Both the position numbers and the translations under genes were made by a program. DNA of 64,000 nucleotides from Prorocentrum cordatum (taxonomy: Eukaryota > Sar > Dinophyceae > Prorocentrales > Prorocentraceae). The notes under the pieces were generated by a model. The model was not told where the DNA came from. It saw only the letters and a list, made by a program, of their open reading frames with translations, and did no database searches. The stretch spans positions 55,001 to 119,000 of the forward strand of contig CAUYUJ010019912.1 of the NCBI GenBank assembly GCA_963575745.1, written 5' to 3'. Shown here one piece after another: positions 1-8,600 of this stretch. Each line of letters opens with the position of its first letter. Within the stretch, counting starts at the first letter, position 1.

Positions 1-121
1 CTATTGGTGGTGGTGATGATGATGATGGTGATGCTGATGCTGTTTATGATGATGCTGCTTAAAGTTTATGCTGATACTGGTGATGGTCATGATGCTGCTG
101 CTGCTGATGATGATGATGATG

Positions 122-169
<48 letters not shown>

Positions 170-326
170 GTGATGGTGATGGTGATGGTGATGGTGATGA
201 TGCTGCTGCTGATGATGATGACGGTTGTTGTGATGATATTGTTGTTGATGATGATGATGATGACGACGACGATGTTGATGGTGTTGCTGCTGATGGTGAT
301 GATGACGATGCTGATGATGACGATGC

Positions 327-408
<82 letters not shown>

Positions 409-409
409 C
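1..409. repeat. (GAT)n microsatellite, interrupted
   Basis: Almost the whole stretch is GAT/ATG triplets with scattered GCT, GGT and GAC variants. The last ~90 bp are nearly pure. All six frames are open only because the triplet repeats, so the homopolymer Asp/Met/His/Ile translations are not genes. The tract continues off the left edge. Confidence 0.95.
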
Positions 410-519
410 GGGGTGGACAGGTTTTGGGGTGAGTGTCCAGGCGAATCGGGAGGAGGGAGGTAGGGAGGCAGGGATGGGAGGATGGTGACGATCAGGTGTA
501 TTAGGGACGTAATGTGTGT

Positions 520-800
520 GAGAAGCCGGAGGAGGCGGAGGGGCACGAGGTCGGGGCTCAGGAGACGGGGGTCCATGCAAACTGGGGTCAGCCAGGGCAC
601 CGGGTCCTGCAGGATCCTGCGAAGACCCCCTCTGGCTGACCCGGGTCAGCGAGCCGCTCGTGGCCACGAGGCGGCCGCGCATATTGGCTGACCCGGGTTC
701 GCGAAGCCCTGCGTTGCAGTTTTTGTTTTCTTGCATTGCAGTTTTTTGGTTTCCTGCTGACCTGGATTTGGTTGACCCGCGTTCGCAGACCCCGACGAGG
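520..800. repeat. Dispersed repeat copy A (partner at 55305-55510)
   Basis: Positions 551-600 match 55335-55387 closely, including GACGGGGGTCCATGCAAAC. Both copies continue into a region with several TGACCCGGGT palindromes and CAGGATCCTGC motifs. No TIR or target duplication was recognised. It looks like an interspersed non-coding family. Confidence 0.6.
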
Positions 801-1686
801 TGGAGGACGAGGAGGAGGAGGAGGAGGAGAAGGAGGAAGAATCCATAATTACCCCGACGTTGCAATTGTGTGACGGGGGCCCACGGGCCTCTCGACGGTT
901 CTTGGGGGGCCAGTTTTTTTGTCCCGGGTCGCGTTCTGATGGCCTCTGGGGTTAGGCACAAACCAAGGCAGCATTTGCCCCGAGGAAGTCGGGTCCGCGA
1001 AAGCCTTCTTCTTAGGAGGAGGCTTCCGCAGAGGGCCTTCCAGCCGCCCTCTCCTCCTGTTTGTTCCCTGCGGTGCGGCTGAAAGGCCCTCCCTCCACCT
1101 TGCGTAGGAGGACGAGGGCCTTTCGGGGACTTCTGAACGACTTCTGTTGTCCGTCGACTCGCGCTGGATGGAGCGGCCGCGATTTGCCTCACATGTCCCT
1201 GGATATCCCTGGATCTACCTGGATTTGCTAAGATTCACACTGGGATATACCTCGATCGATATCTGCAGTTGCTTGGACTTACTTGGCTCGATCCCCACAA
1301 GTCGAATGGCGAAACGTCGTCAAGCCCCCAGGGCTTCGGCCGCCCGGCTCGTGGTGGGGCGCGCTCGCGCCCCTGTGAATCGTCGGTTGCCGGAGGTGCC
1401 CCTGGCCCAAGCTGCCCCCGGCCTTCCGCTCCGTGTCGGAGCCCCTGGGGCTCGTGAGGGGTGCTCTGGAGGCCGTGGGGTGCCTGCTGGGAAGTCCTGG
1501 GGGCACCTTGGGCCAGGGGGCACCCCGAGCACCCCCCCCCGGCCGCGAGGGCGGCGCCAGGCGAGCTGCTCTTCGGGGAGGTGGCCGCCTCGCCCCTCGA
1601 GAGCCTGAGCGCGGGGCGGGGCGGGGCCGCCCCGGGTCCCCATCCCATTCGAGGATCGAGGATCGAGACTGGCGGACGCTGTGGCC
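801..1686. other. Non-coding stretch, no gene recognised
   Basis: It starts with a short GAG tract (about 805-840). Around 1197-1290 there are degenerate TGGAT-type words. No open frame resembles a known family. High GC makes several frames open by chance. Confidence 0.5.
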
Positions 1687-1945
1687 CTTCTCCTCCTCCT
1701 AATCCTCCTCCTCCTCCACCCCCTCCTGCTCCTCCTCCTCCTCCTCCACCCCCTCCTCCTCCATCCTCCTCCTCATCCTCCTCCCTCCTCCTTCTCCTCC
1801 TCCTCCTCCTCGTCCTCCTCCCTCCTCCATCCTCCTCCTCCTCCTCCTCCTCCTCCTCCTCCTCCTCCTCCTCCTCCTCCTTTTCCTCCTTCGCCCCCTC
1901 CTCCTCCTTCTCCTCCTCCTCCTCCTCCTCCTCCTCCTCCTCCTC
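1687..1945. repeat. (CTC)n polypyrimidine tract upstream of element 1
   Basis: About 260 bp of CTC/TCC triplets with few interruptions ends 8 bp before the spliced-leader copy. It is the pre-existing target into which LINE 1 appears to have inserted, because its last bases are duplicated at the 3' end of the element. A pyrimidine tract followed by ...CTCAAG is also the layout of a trans-splice acceptor, so it could help re-splice transcripts that read into the element (inference). Confidence 0.9.
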
Positions 1946-1952
1946 GTTGGGC
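1937..1952 (+). repeat. Candidate target-site duplication, left copy
   Basis: CTCCTCCTCGTTGGGC immediately precedes the first base of the spliced leader and recurs exactly at 10109-10124. The first 7 bp lie in CTC repeat and carry little information; the last 9-10 bp (CTCGTTGGGC) are specific. A duplication of ~16 bp is normal for LINE insertion. Confidence 0.6.
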
Positions 1953-1974
1953 TCCGTAGCCATTTTGGCTCAAG
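1953..1974 (+). promoter_or_regulatory. Dinoflagellate spliced-leader (DinoSL) sequence
   Basis: All 22 positions fit the DinoSL consensus (first base D, here T), ending GCCATTTTGGCTCAAG. In dinoflagellates this leader is trans-spliced onto the 5' end of nuclear mRNAs. A genomic copy at the 5' end of a gene is known as the mark of retroposition from a mature mRNA. Here it is the exact first 22 bp of a LINE, directly after the target-site duplication. Its terminal AG could act again as a splice acceptor. Confidence 0.95.
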
Positions 1975-1981
1975 ATGCCTA

Positions 1982-1996
1982 GTTCCACAGTGGAAC
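1982..1996 (+). other. 5' UTR hairpin of element 1
   Basis: GTTCCA-CAG-TGGAAC forms a perfect 6-bp stem 7 nt after the spliced leader. It is followed by ACAAGTGGATACCGCTAG and CCGCGG, which are nearly unchanged in element 2. The element 2 hairpin (59096-59111) has a different but still fully paired stem. Confidence 0.6.
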
Positions 1997-2081
1997 AAGT
2001 GGATACCGCTAGTCCGCGGCCAGTGCCAGGGCTCTTGAGCCCGACAGCCCCTTCTCGATCCCAAGTGCAGACTGCAGCACC

Positions 2082-3263
2082 ATGGCTGGCGCCGGCCGAA
2101 AGGAACGCCAGGACTGGGCTTGCAGGAGCTGTACGACGAAGCGCGGCAAGCCGCTCATCAACTTCGGGACCTCGCTCAAGTGCCAAGGGTGCAGGCTCCA
2201 CAAGAAGGACGTGTACGGCGGGCCTGTGCCGCCGAAGGAGCCCTCGATGCGGGCCCCAGCCAAGGGCAAGAAGCGGGCCCCGTGGACGGCCGAGGGCAAG
2301 CTCGAGGGCGAGCTCGCGGCCATGCGGGCGGAGCTCGACGCTGCCAGGAAGAAGCTTCGTACGCAGGAGTCCGACCAGGGCGGGGCCGCGGCCATGCACG
2401 TGGACGACGGCAAGTCAGGCGAGGACGCCTCGGCTGCGAGCGAGATCAAGGTGTGCGAGGCAGGCCTGGCCACGCTCAAGGACGTGCAGCACGACTGGGC
2501 CACGGGCCCGCGGGAGGATCTCAAGCGCAGGCTCGCCGCCGCCAAGGACAGGCTCTTCGCCGCCAAGCCGCTCCACGCGCGGGTGCAGGCGCTGGCCCAC
2601 AGGCAGAAGAATCTGGCGGACAAACTCAGCAAGATGGAGCTGGCCGAGCGCGAGGCGGAGGACCGTGTCAAGAAGGCGCAAGACGAGCTGGAGCTCAAGC
2701 GGCATGGTGTCAGAGAGCTCAAGGCGCAGCAGGTGGCCCTCCAGGCGGAGCAGTCGGCACTCCAGCAGCAGGTCCCAGTCGCGCCAGAGGATCGTCCGCC
2801 TGGGCAGTCCATGGAGCACGACGTCATCAAGAACACGGGCGGCCTCACCCTCGGCGACCTGGCGCAGGCTCTCAGCGGTGCGCTGGCCGCTCACCCCGAC
2901 GACACCATGCAGACCGCGGGCGATTTGCCGCAGCGGCTGGCCTCGGCGCTCGGCGGGCCCCTCCAGGAGCTCATGCTGCGGCGGCAGCGCGAGCGGGCCG
3001 CCGCCACGGAGGCAGCGAGCGCCCCTCGCACCCCTGCAGCGTCCGTCGAGGGAGACGACGCCGCCGCCGCCGCGCATGGCGCAGGCACTGCAGGCGGCGC
3101 CGCCCCTGCAGCCGCAGCGCCGCGCTGGGATCCCGCCGCGATGGAGCCCGAGAAGCTGCGGCAGACCATGGCGGAGTTCTCGCCAGGGCCAGCAGAGGAG
3201 ACCAGCGACGCCATGCTGGCGCGCGCCACGGAGCTGGCCGTCAGGGGCTTCAATCCTTACTAA
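2082..3263 (+). CDS. LINE ORF1 protein (zinc finger + coiled coil), element 1
   Basis: This is a 393-residue protein starting at the ATG at 2082. The N-terminus has a four-cysteine finger, C14-x2-C17-x16-C34-x2-C37, preceded by W12, resembling RanBP2-type fingers. Basic residues follow, then long charged heptad-like stretches (about 70-110 and 130-230: EGELAAMRAELDAARKKL, LADKLSKMELAEREAEDRV) that predict coiled coil. An Ala/Pro-rich segment (about 300-345) leads to the terminus ELAVRGFNPY. LINE ORF1 proteins usually multimerise through coiled coils and bind the element RNA as a chaperone; that role is inferred from position and architecture. The stop lies 13 nt before the ORF2 ATG. Element 2 encodes a homologue with the same finger and a similar end (LQFSPY). 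The +1 frame is also open throughout. Confidence 0.85.
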   Translation: MAGAGRKERQDWACRSCTTKRGKPLINFGTSLKCQGCRLHKKDVYGGPVPPKEPSMRAPAKGKKRAPWTAEGKLEGELAAMRAELDAARKKLRTQESDQGGAAAMHVDDGKSGEDASAASEIKVCEAGLATLKDVQHDWATGPREDLKRRLAAAKDRLFAAKPLHARVQALAHRQKNLADKLSKMELAEREAEDRVKKAQDELELKRHGVRELKAQQVALQAEQSALQQQVPVAPEDRPPGQSMEHDVIKNTGGLTLGDLAQALSGALAAHPDDTMQTAGDLPQRLASALGGPLQELMLRRQRERAAATEAASAPRTPAASVEGDDAAAAAHGAGTAGGAAPAAAAPRWDPAAMEPEKLRQTMAEFSPGPAEETSDAMLARATELAVRGFNPY

Positions 3264-3276
3264 GCTCATCATCGCG

Positions 3277-5655
3277 ATGTCCTGCACACTTGCGATGGCG
3301 AAAGGCACTATCACTACCAGCAACGTGACTTCCTGGGGTTCATTGGCGCCGTGCCTAGAGACCCTCGAGTCGCACGTCGTTCTCGTCCAGGAGCATCACC
3401 GACGGGACGAGGCGAAGCTCGCCGACCTGCAGCACGAGGTGCTGGATCACGGGTTCGCGGGCATCTGGGCGCCAGCAGTGGCAGGCCCCACCTCCGCGGA
3501 GGGCACTACGGGCGGCGTCGCGGTCTTGGCCCGCAAGAACATCCCCGTCACGGCCCCGCCGCTGCTGCCCTCGGCGACACTGTGGCCAGGGCGACTGGTG
3601 GCCGCCCACGTGCACTGGGGAGTCCGTGGCGGCATTGTCTTCGTGTCGGCCTACCTGGTCGACAGCGTTGGCATGAACGACGTGAACCGAAGCATCTTCG
3701 GCGCGCTCACTCGCTACCTCACGAAGCTCACGGCCTCGGGCATCGATTGGATCGTCGGCGGCGACTTCAATGGGCCTCCCAGCTGCCTGCCCCTGGCGCA
3801 GTTGGAAAAGGCGGGGGGCCTCTGGCTAGCGCCGTCGGCCGACACCTGCCGCCCACAGGCGGGCAGCGGCTCGGTGCTGGACTACTTTCTGGTCGGTGCA
3901 AACCTGGCCAGCCGCATCTCGGCTCCGAGAGTGGATGAGTTGGGCATCACCTCCCCGCACCTCCCTGTCAACATGGAGCTGCGTGCCGCCGACCTGGACA
4001 TGCGCGCGAGGATCCCGATCGCCCCCAGGGCGATTCCAGCGGTGCCGCCCATCGGCTGCAGCCGCGGCGTCGAGGACTGGGCGCCCACTTTGGCCCAGGT
4101 GCGCGCCACAGCCAGCGCCGAGGAGCTGCCAGCAGCCTGGGACGCCGTCGTCAGCACCTTGGAGCAGGAGCTGTTGGACCGCTACGACCAGGTTGGCGAA
4201 GCGCGCAGGCGGTTCGAAGGACGTGCGGGGCCCATTGCGACCAAGCTGGCGCCAGTCAAGTGGAAGCCGCAAGGGCAGCGTGTCCGATTGGGGCCTGATG
4301 TCATCGCGGCCAAGGTCGCGGGCCGATGGGCGCGTCACTTCATGGGGGTCAGCGCGTTCCTCGCGAAGGCCAGCAGGAGGCTGCAAACCGCCAGCCTGCA
4401 GTGCTCCCTTGTCCCTGAGCAGTACCACGAGCTGGCGGACTTCGTCGCGAGGGCTTTGGAGTATGGGCGCGTGGTTATGGACAGCAAGAAGACGCTGGCA
4501 CTGCTCCCGCATTGGGTGAGGTCCTTCTTCGAGCAGGGCTTTCGCGTGATCGGCAACACCGACTTCCTGGAGCAGGCGGGCCGCATCGTCCAGTTCGCCA
4601 AGGACGCCCACGCGGACGCGCTCAAGGTCAGGCAGCAGAGCTGGATCCAGTGGGCCAACGACAGCCTGCGGAACGGCGCTGGCAAGGCGCACCGCTTCAC
4701 CAAGCTGCGGGCGATGCAGGAGGTGCTGGCGCAATGGCAGGGCACCCGCACCGAGCTCACCACTGGACGGCTCGCCCAGACCTTCGTCCCGCAGCAGCAG
4801 GTCGCCAGCCAGCACCTGATCTGCGACCGGGAGATGAAGGCCTGGGAGGACGTCTGGTCGTGCCACAAGCTCGAGGCGCTGGAAAGGCCAGCTGACTTCG
4901 ACGAATGGGACGACCTCGAAGACCTCACCGTGGAGGCGCTGCAGCGGGCCGCCTGCAGCTTCCCCACCACCACGGCGCTCGGCCCAGCGCAGATCGGCAT
5001 GCGCGCGCTCACCTTTCTCACGGACGACGGCGTTTACACCTGCGGCCAGCTCTTCATGAAGTGCGAGGCGCTGGGGGCTTGGCCCAGCGAAAGGCTGTGG
5101 CACGCTATGTGCCGCATCCCCAAGGCCTCTGGCGGCTGCAGGCTGATCACGCTGATGCACTCGCTAATCCGATGGTGGTCGAGGGCTCGTGCCTCGACGT
5201 CCAAGGCGTGGCTGACGGCGCACCCCAATGCCAGCATTTGGGGCATGGGCGGCGGCAGATCTTCCTCCGACTCCGCCTTCGACCTCAACCTTGAGACGGA
5301 GGTATCGGACTGCCTGGACGAGCACGTCGTAATCGTCATGCTGGACGCCTGGAAGTTCTTTGAGACGATTAAGCCCGAGTGGCTACTCATCGAGGCGCGG
5401 CTGCTGGGCATGCCGCTGCGGTTGGTCTGGATGTTGATTGAGCTATACAGGCAGCCGAGGCGGCTGCAAGCTTTCGGCTCGGTGTCCTACGCGGTCGTGT
5501 CACATCAGGGCGTGCTCGCAGGATGCACTCACGCCTGTGCCATGGTCACCTTGCTCATGTTCAGGCTGCTCGAGCAGGTGCGAGATGCAGGCGTCACCCC
5601 GAGGGCCCTCATCGACGACGTCACCTTGCAGTGGCGCGGGAGGTGGCTCTCATAA
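3277..5655 (+). CDS. LINE ORF2, N-terminal part: AP endonuclease + reverse transcriptase, up to in-frame TAA
   Basis: The start chosen is the ATG at 3277, the first in frame after the ORF1 stop. The frame is open further upstream, back to an ATG at 1975 right after the spliced leader. Residues 10-235 form an exonuclease/endonuclease/phosphatase domain: N16, QE39, G-D163-F-N165, D202 in LDYFLV, and S-P-H228. This enzyme nicks target DNA to prime reverse transcription. After a ~350-residue linker comes the reverse transcriptase: RIPKASGGCRLITL (motif 1/2, about 612), LDAWKFFE (motif A, D690), SHQGVLAGC (motif B, Q744) and LIDDVTLQW (motif C, D780-D781). A TAA (codon 793) stops the frame 11 codons later, and the same frame resumes immediately. 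Aligned without gaps, element 2 has an ordinary codon there, so this is probably a nonsense mutation that truncates RT before its thumb. Confidence 0.88.
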   Translation: MSCTLAMAKGTITTSNVTSWGSLAPCLETLESHVVLVQEHHRRDEAKLADLQHEVLDHGFAGIWAPAVAGPTSAEGTTGGVAVLARKNIPVTAPPLLPSATLWPGRLVAAHVHWGVRGGIVFVSAYLVDSVGMNDVNRSIFGALTRYLTKLTASGIDWIVGGDFNGPPSCLPLAQLEKAGGLWLAPSADTCRPQAGSGSVLDYFLVGANLASRISAPRVDELGITSPHLPVNMELRAADLDMRARIPIAPRAIPAVPPIGCSRGVEDWAPTLAQVRATASAEELPAAWDAVVSTLEQELLDRYDQVGEARRRFEGRAGPIATKLAPVKWKPQGQRVRLGPDVIAAKVAGRWARHFMGVSAFLAKASRRLQTASLQCSLVPEQYHELADFVARALEYGRVVMDSKKTLALLPHWVRSFFEQGFRVIGNTDFLEQAGRIVQFAKDAHADALKVRQQSWIQWANDSLRNGAGKAHRFTKLRAMQEVLAQWQGTRTELTTGRLAQTFVPQQQVASQHLICDREMKAWEDVWSCHKLEALERPADFDEWDDLEDLTVEALQRAACSFPTTTALGPAQIGMRALTFLTDDGVYTCGQLFMKCEALGAWPSERLWHAMCRIPKASGGCRLITLMHSLIRWWSRARASTSKAWLTAHPNASIWGMGGGRSSSDSAFDLNLETEVSDCLDEHVVIVMLDAWKFFETIKPEWLLIEARLLGMPLRLVWMLIELYRQPRRLQAFGSVSYAVVSHQGVLAGCTHACAMVTLLMFRLLEQVRDAGVTPRALIDDVTLQWRGRWLS
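5653..5655 (+). other. In-frame TAA interrupting ORF2 of element 1
   Basis: The TAA sits 31 bp downstream of RT motif C. From LQW to KSG, elements 1 and 2 align over 35 codons without gaps, with the stop opposite Met. No frame shift is involved. All downstream catalytic residues are intact, which suggests a recent point mutation or, less likely, a readthrough codon. Confidence 0.85.
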
Positions 5656-8600
5656 CTGGGCGTGCTTTGGGCGGCCACCACCAGGTTCCGCGAGGGCGCC
5701 CAGGAGCGAGGCATTGTCGTGCAGCCCACCAAGTCGGGCTACTTGGTCTCATCGGACGCGGCTGCTCGCGAGTGTGCCCGACACGCGGCGGCCCGCAAGC
5801 TGACCAAGATGCGCTGGGCCCGCAACCTGGGGCACGATCTGGGCGGGCGCAGAATCGCTAGGCTCCAGACGGCAAAGCGGGTGCGGCAGCTCAAGGAGCG
5901 GCGCGGCAAGTTGGCAGCTTTCAAAGGGGCAGTGGGCAGGCGCGCTACCTGCCTGTGGAAGACGGGCCTCATGCCGAGTGCGGCGCACGGTGCTGGGGTG
6001 TCAGGGCTCACCGACGATACGCTGCAGGTGCTGAGGGCCGAGGCTGGCAGGCTTGCAGGGGCTCGGCCAGGTGCATCGAGCGTCACGGTGTATTTAGCCA
6101 CGCAGAAGGCGCGCGAGTACGACCCCATCTACGGCGCCACCTGCGACATCGTTTGCCGATACGCCAGCTGGATCTGGGAACAACGCACCTCCCTGGCTAG
6201 GCTCCACAGGGCCTGGGCCAAGGTCACGGAGCGGCTCGTGGGGCGCCCGTCCTTGGCAGGGGCTCGCGGTCCCATCGCCTCCGTCACGCTGACGCTCTGG
6301 CGCATCGGATGGCACATGTACTCCAGCACGACCCTGGTCACCGACCAGGATACGGCGATCAACCTCCTCACCACGTGCCCGAAGGACGTCAGGATGCATC
6401 TGACCGGCGGCGTGCAACGCTGGCAGGCGAGGCAGATCGCGGCGCACCACCGCCAGCACGGCGAGGTCAAGCCTTGGGTGCGGGCCATGCGGCTCTGCGT
6501 GGGCGACGGGCGCGCGGCGTTGGCGGAGGGCCCGTCGGCCACCAGCCTGCGTCACCACTGGGCGACGGTGGCCTGGACGCAACAGGCCCAGCACGACCTT
6601 GGGCTGGCGGCGGCGCCGAATTGCAGGGCCTGCGGACATCCGTCCGACTCGCCTGGGCACAGATTTTTCGGCTGCGAGGTACTCGTGCAGCCGCTCACAG
6701 AGGAGGAGCAGGACGAGCAGCTGCCGCCCGAGCCGATGCAGGCCATCCGCACCTTCATGTGCGACAAAGGCCTGCAGGAGGGCGGCAGCTTCGAGAGCGC
6801 CGACTTCCAAATGTGCTTGCCCTGCATGCCGCCATTCGTGCCGCCCGCCGCGGAGCAGGCCGAGGTGAAGTTCTGGGGCTGCTGGCCTAGCCAAGGGGCG
6901 GACACGGCTTCCTGCAGCAACGCCGTCTTCACCGATGGCTCAGGCTTCGCGTCCAGCATGCCCGAGCTGAGGCGCTGCGGATGGGCCTTCGTGCAGCTTT
7001 CCCTCCAGGGACTGCCTGTTCGGGCGGCGTTCGGGGCGCTGCCAGGGCCGCTCCAGACGGTCGGGCGCGCGGAGAGGCACGCGCTGCTGCAGGCATTGCG
7101 GCTCGCGGGGCCGCAGCTCGAGTTCGTCTTCACCGACCTTCTGTCGATGGAGAAGGAATGCAGCCACTGGGGGCAGGAGCTAGAGGAGGCGCGAGCGGCA
7201 CATGCCACAGTGTGGAGACGGATTCGTGCCCAGCCAGCGCGGCCTGAAGTGAGATGGATCCCCGCGCATCAGGACATGGATGCGTACTTGGACCGAGGCC
7301 TCCACCCGCTGCTGTACTCTGGCAACATGTGGGCCGACTGGTTCGCTCGGCAAGGAGCCATGCAGCACACCGTGTCGAAGGTGTACGAGGAGTTCTACAA
7401 CATCGAGCTGCAACACTACAAGAGCCTGGCAAAGTACGTCGGCTGGGCGATGCAGAGGACGATGCACGCAGGCCGCTGGGATGCGCCCGAGCAGACAGCC
7501 CGCCCGCCAAAGGTGCCCAAGGTGCAGGCGGCGACTGTGATCAGCCACTCCCTGGTTCGCCTGAACGGGACGGCGGTGGTGCTGTGCCGCGCTTGCTGCA
7601 GGCAGACCAGCGGGCAGACGGGGCCCACATGGACGCAGTTCGCGCGTTCAGCTTGCGAGGCCAGCCAGTACACCGCGCTGCGGGCCGAGGCCATCATCGC
7701 GCACGTCGGCGCGCAGCCCATTGTGGTCTCGGAGGCGGGCGAGTTCGCTATGCAGGCGATCGAGCGCGCGGCGTGCCCCGAAGATGCGGGGCCCAGGCCA
7801 GCCGAGCCTGCCCCCTGGGGCTCAGGGGACGGCACCATCGAGATGCAGGGGCACAGGCTGAGGCGCGCAGGGCCCACCATCTACTGCGAGGTATGCGTGG
7901 CGTGGGCGGCGACAGGCTCCTCACTGGCCCTGGCTGCGCCCTGCGCTGGCCCGCCCAGCGCCGAGGGCAAGAACCAGCGCACCTACCTGTCCAACCTCAG
8001 GGCGCGGCTCAAGAAGCTCAGCCAAGGGCTGCACCCCAAGACAGGAAAGGTGCTCACTTGGGGAGGTGCAGGCGAGGCTCCAGACGGCCCCAGAACATGG
8101 GCCACAGCGGCGGCCAGCGCGGCCGCGGGCGACATGGCCTCTGGGGGCGACGGCGCTGCAGAGCGGCCAAGCGGCAGGCACGCGCAGAAGGAACAGGGCG
8201 AGGCGACCAGGCCTGGCCAGGACCACGAGACGCGCGAGGTGCCTGCAGGGGCTGGAGGTTCCGACGCAGTCCAGACCAAGAAGCCTGCTTGGCGGGTGCG
8301 ACGGCAGGAGCTCCTGGAACGGATGCAGCGAAGGCAGCAGCATCTGCTAGCCGAGCGTGGTCCAGCAGCCGCCAGCGGCGCGCAGCGTGATGAGGGAGAC
8401 ATGGCCGACGGCAGCTTGCCCTCGGCCTATGGAGCGCACCAATGCCCCGACGGGGGCACCACTGGACTGGTGACGCTCCAGCCGCCGCCAGCTGCCCCAG
8501 ACGTGGGGGTGGTCGATGCCTGTCTGGCGGCGGGGCCGTCGCGGCTGCCTGCGCCCTTGAGGTGTGACCTGGCACACGAGGTGACGCTGACCACGGACCA

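Noticed and set aside
1-600. Long Asp-, Met- or His-rich open frames
   Set aside because: They are translations of a GAT microsatellite and carry no other coding signal.
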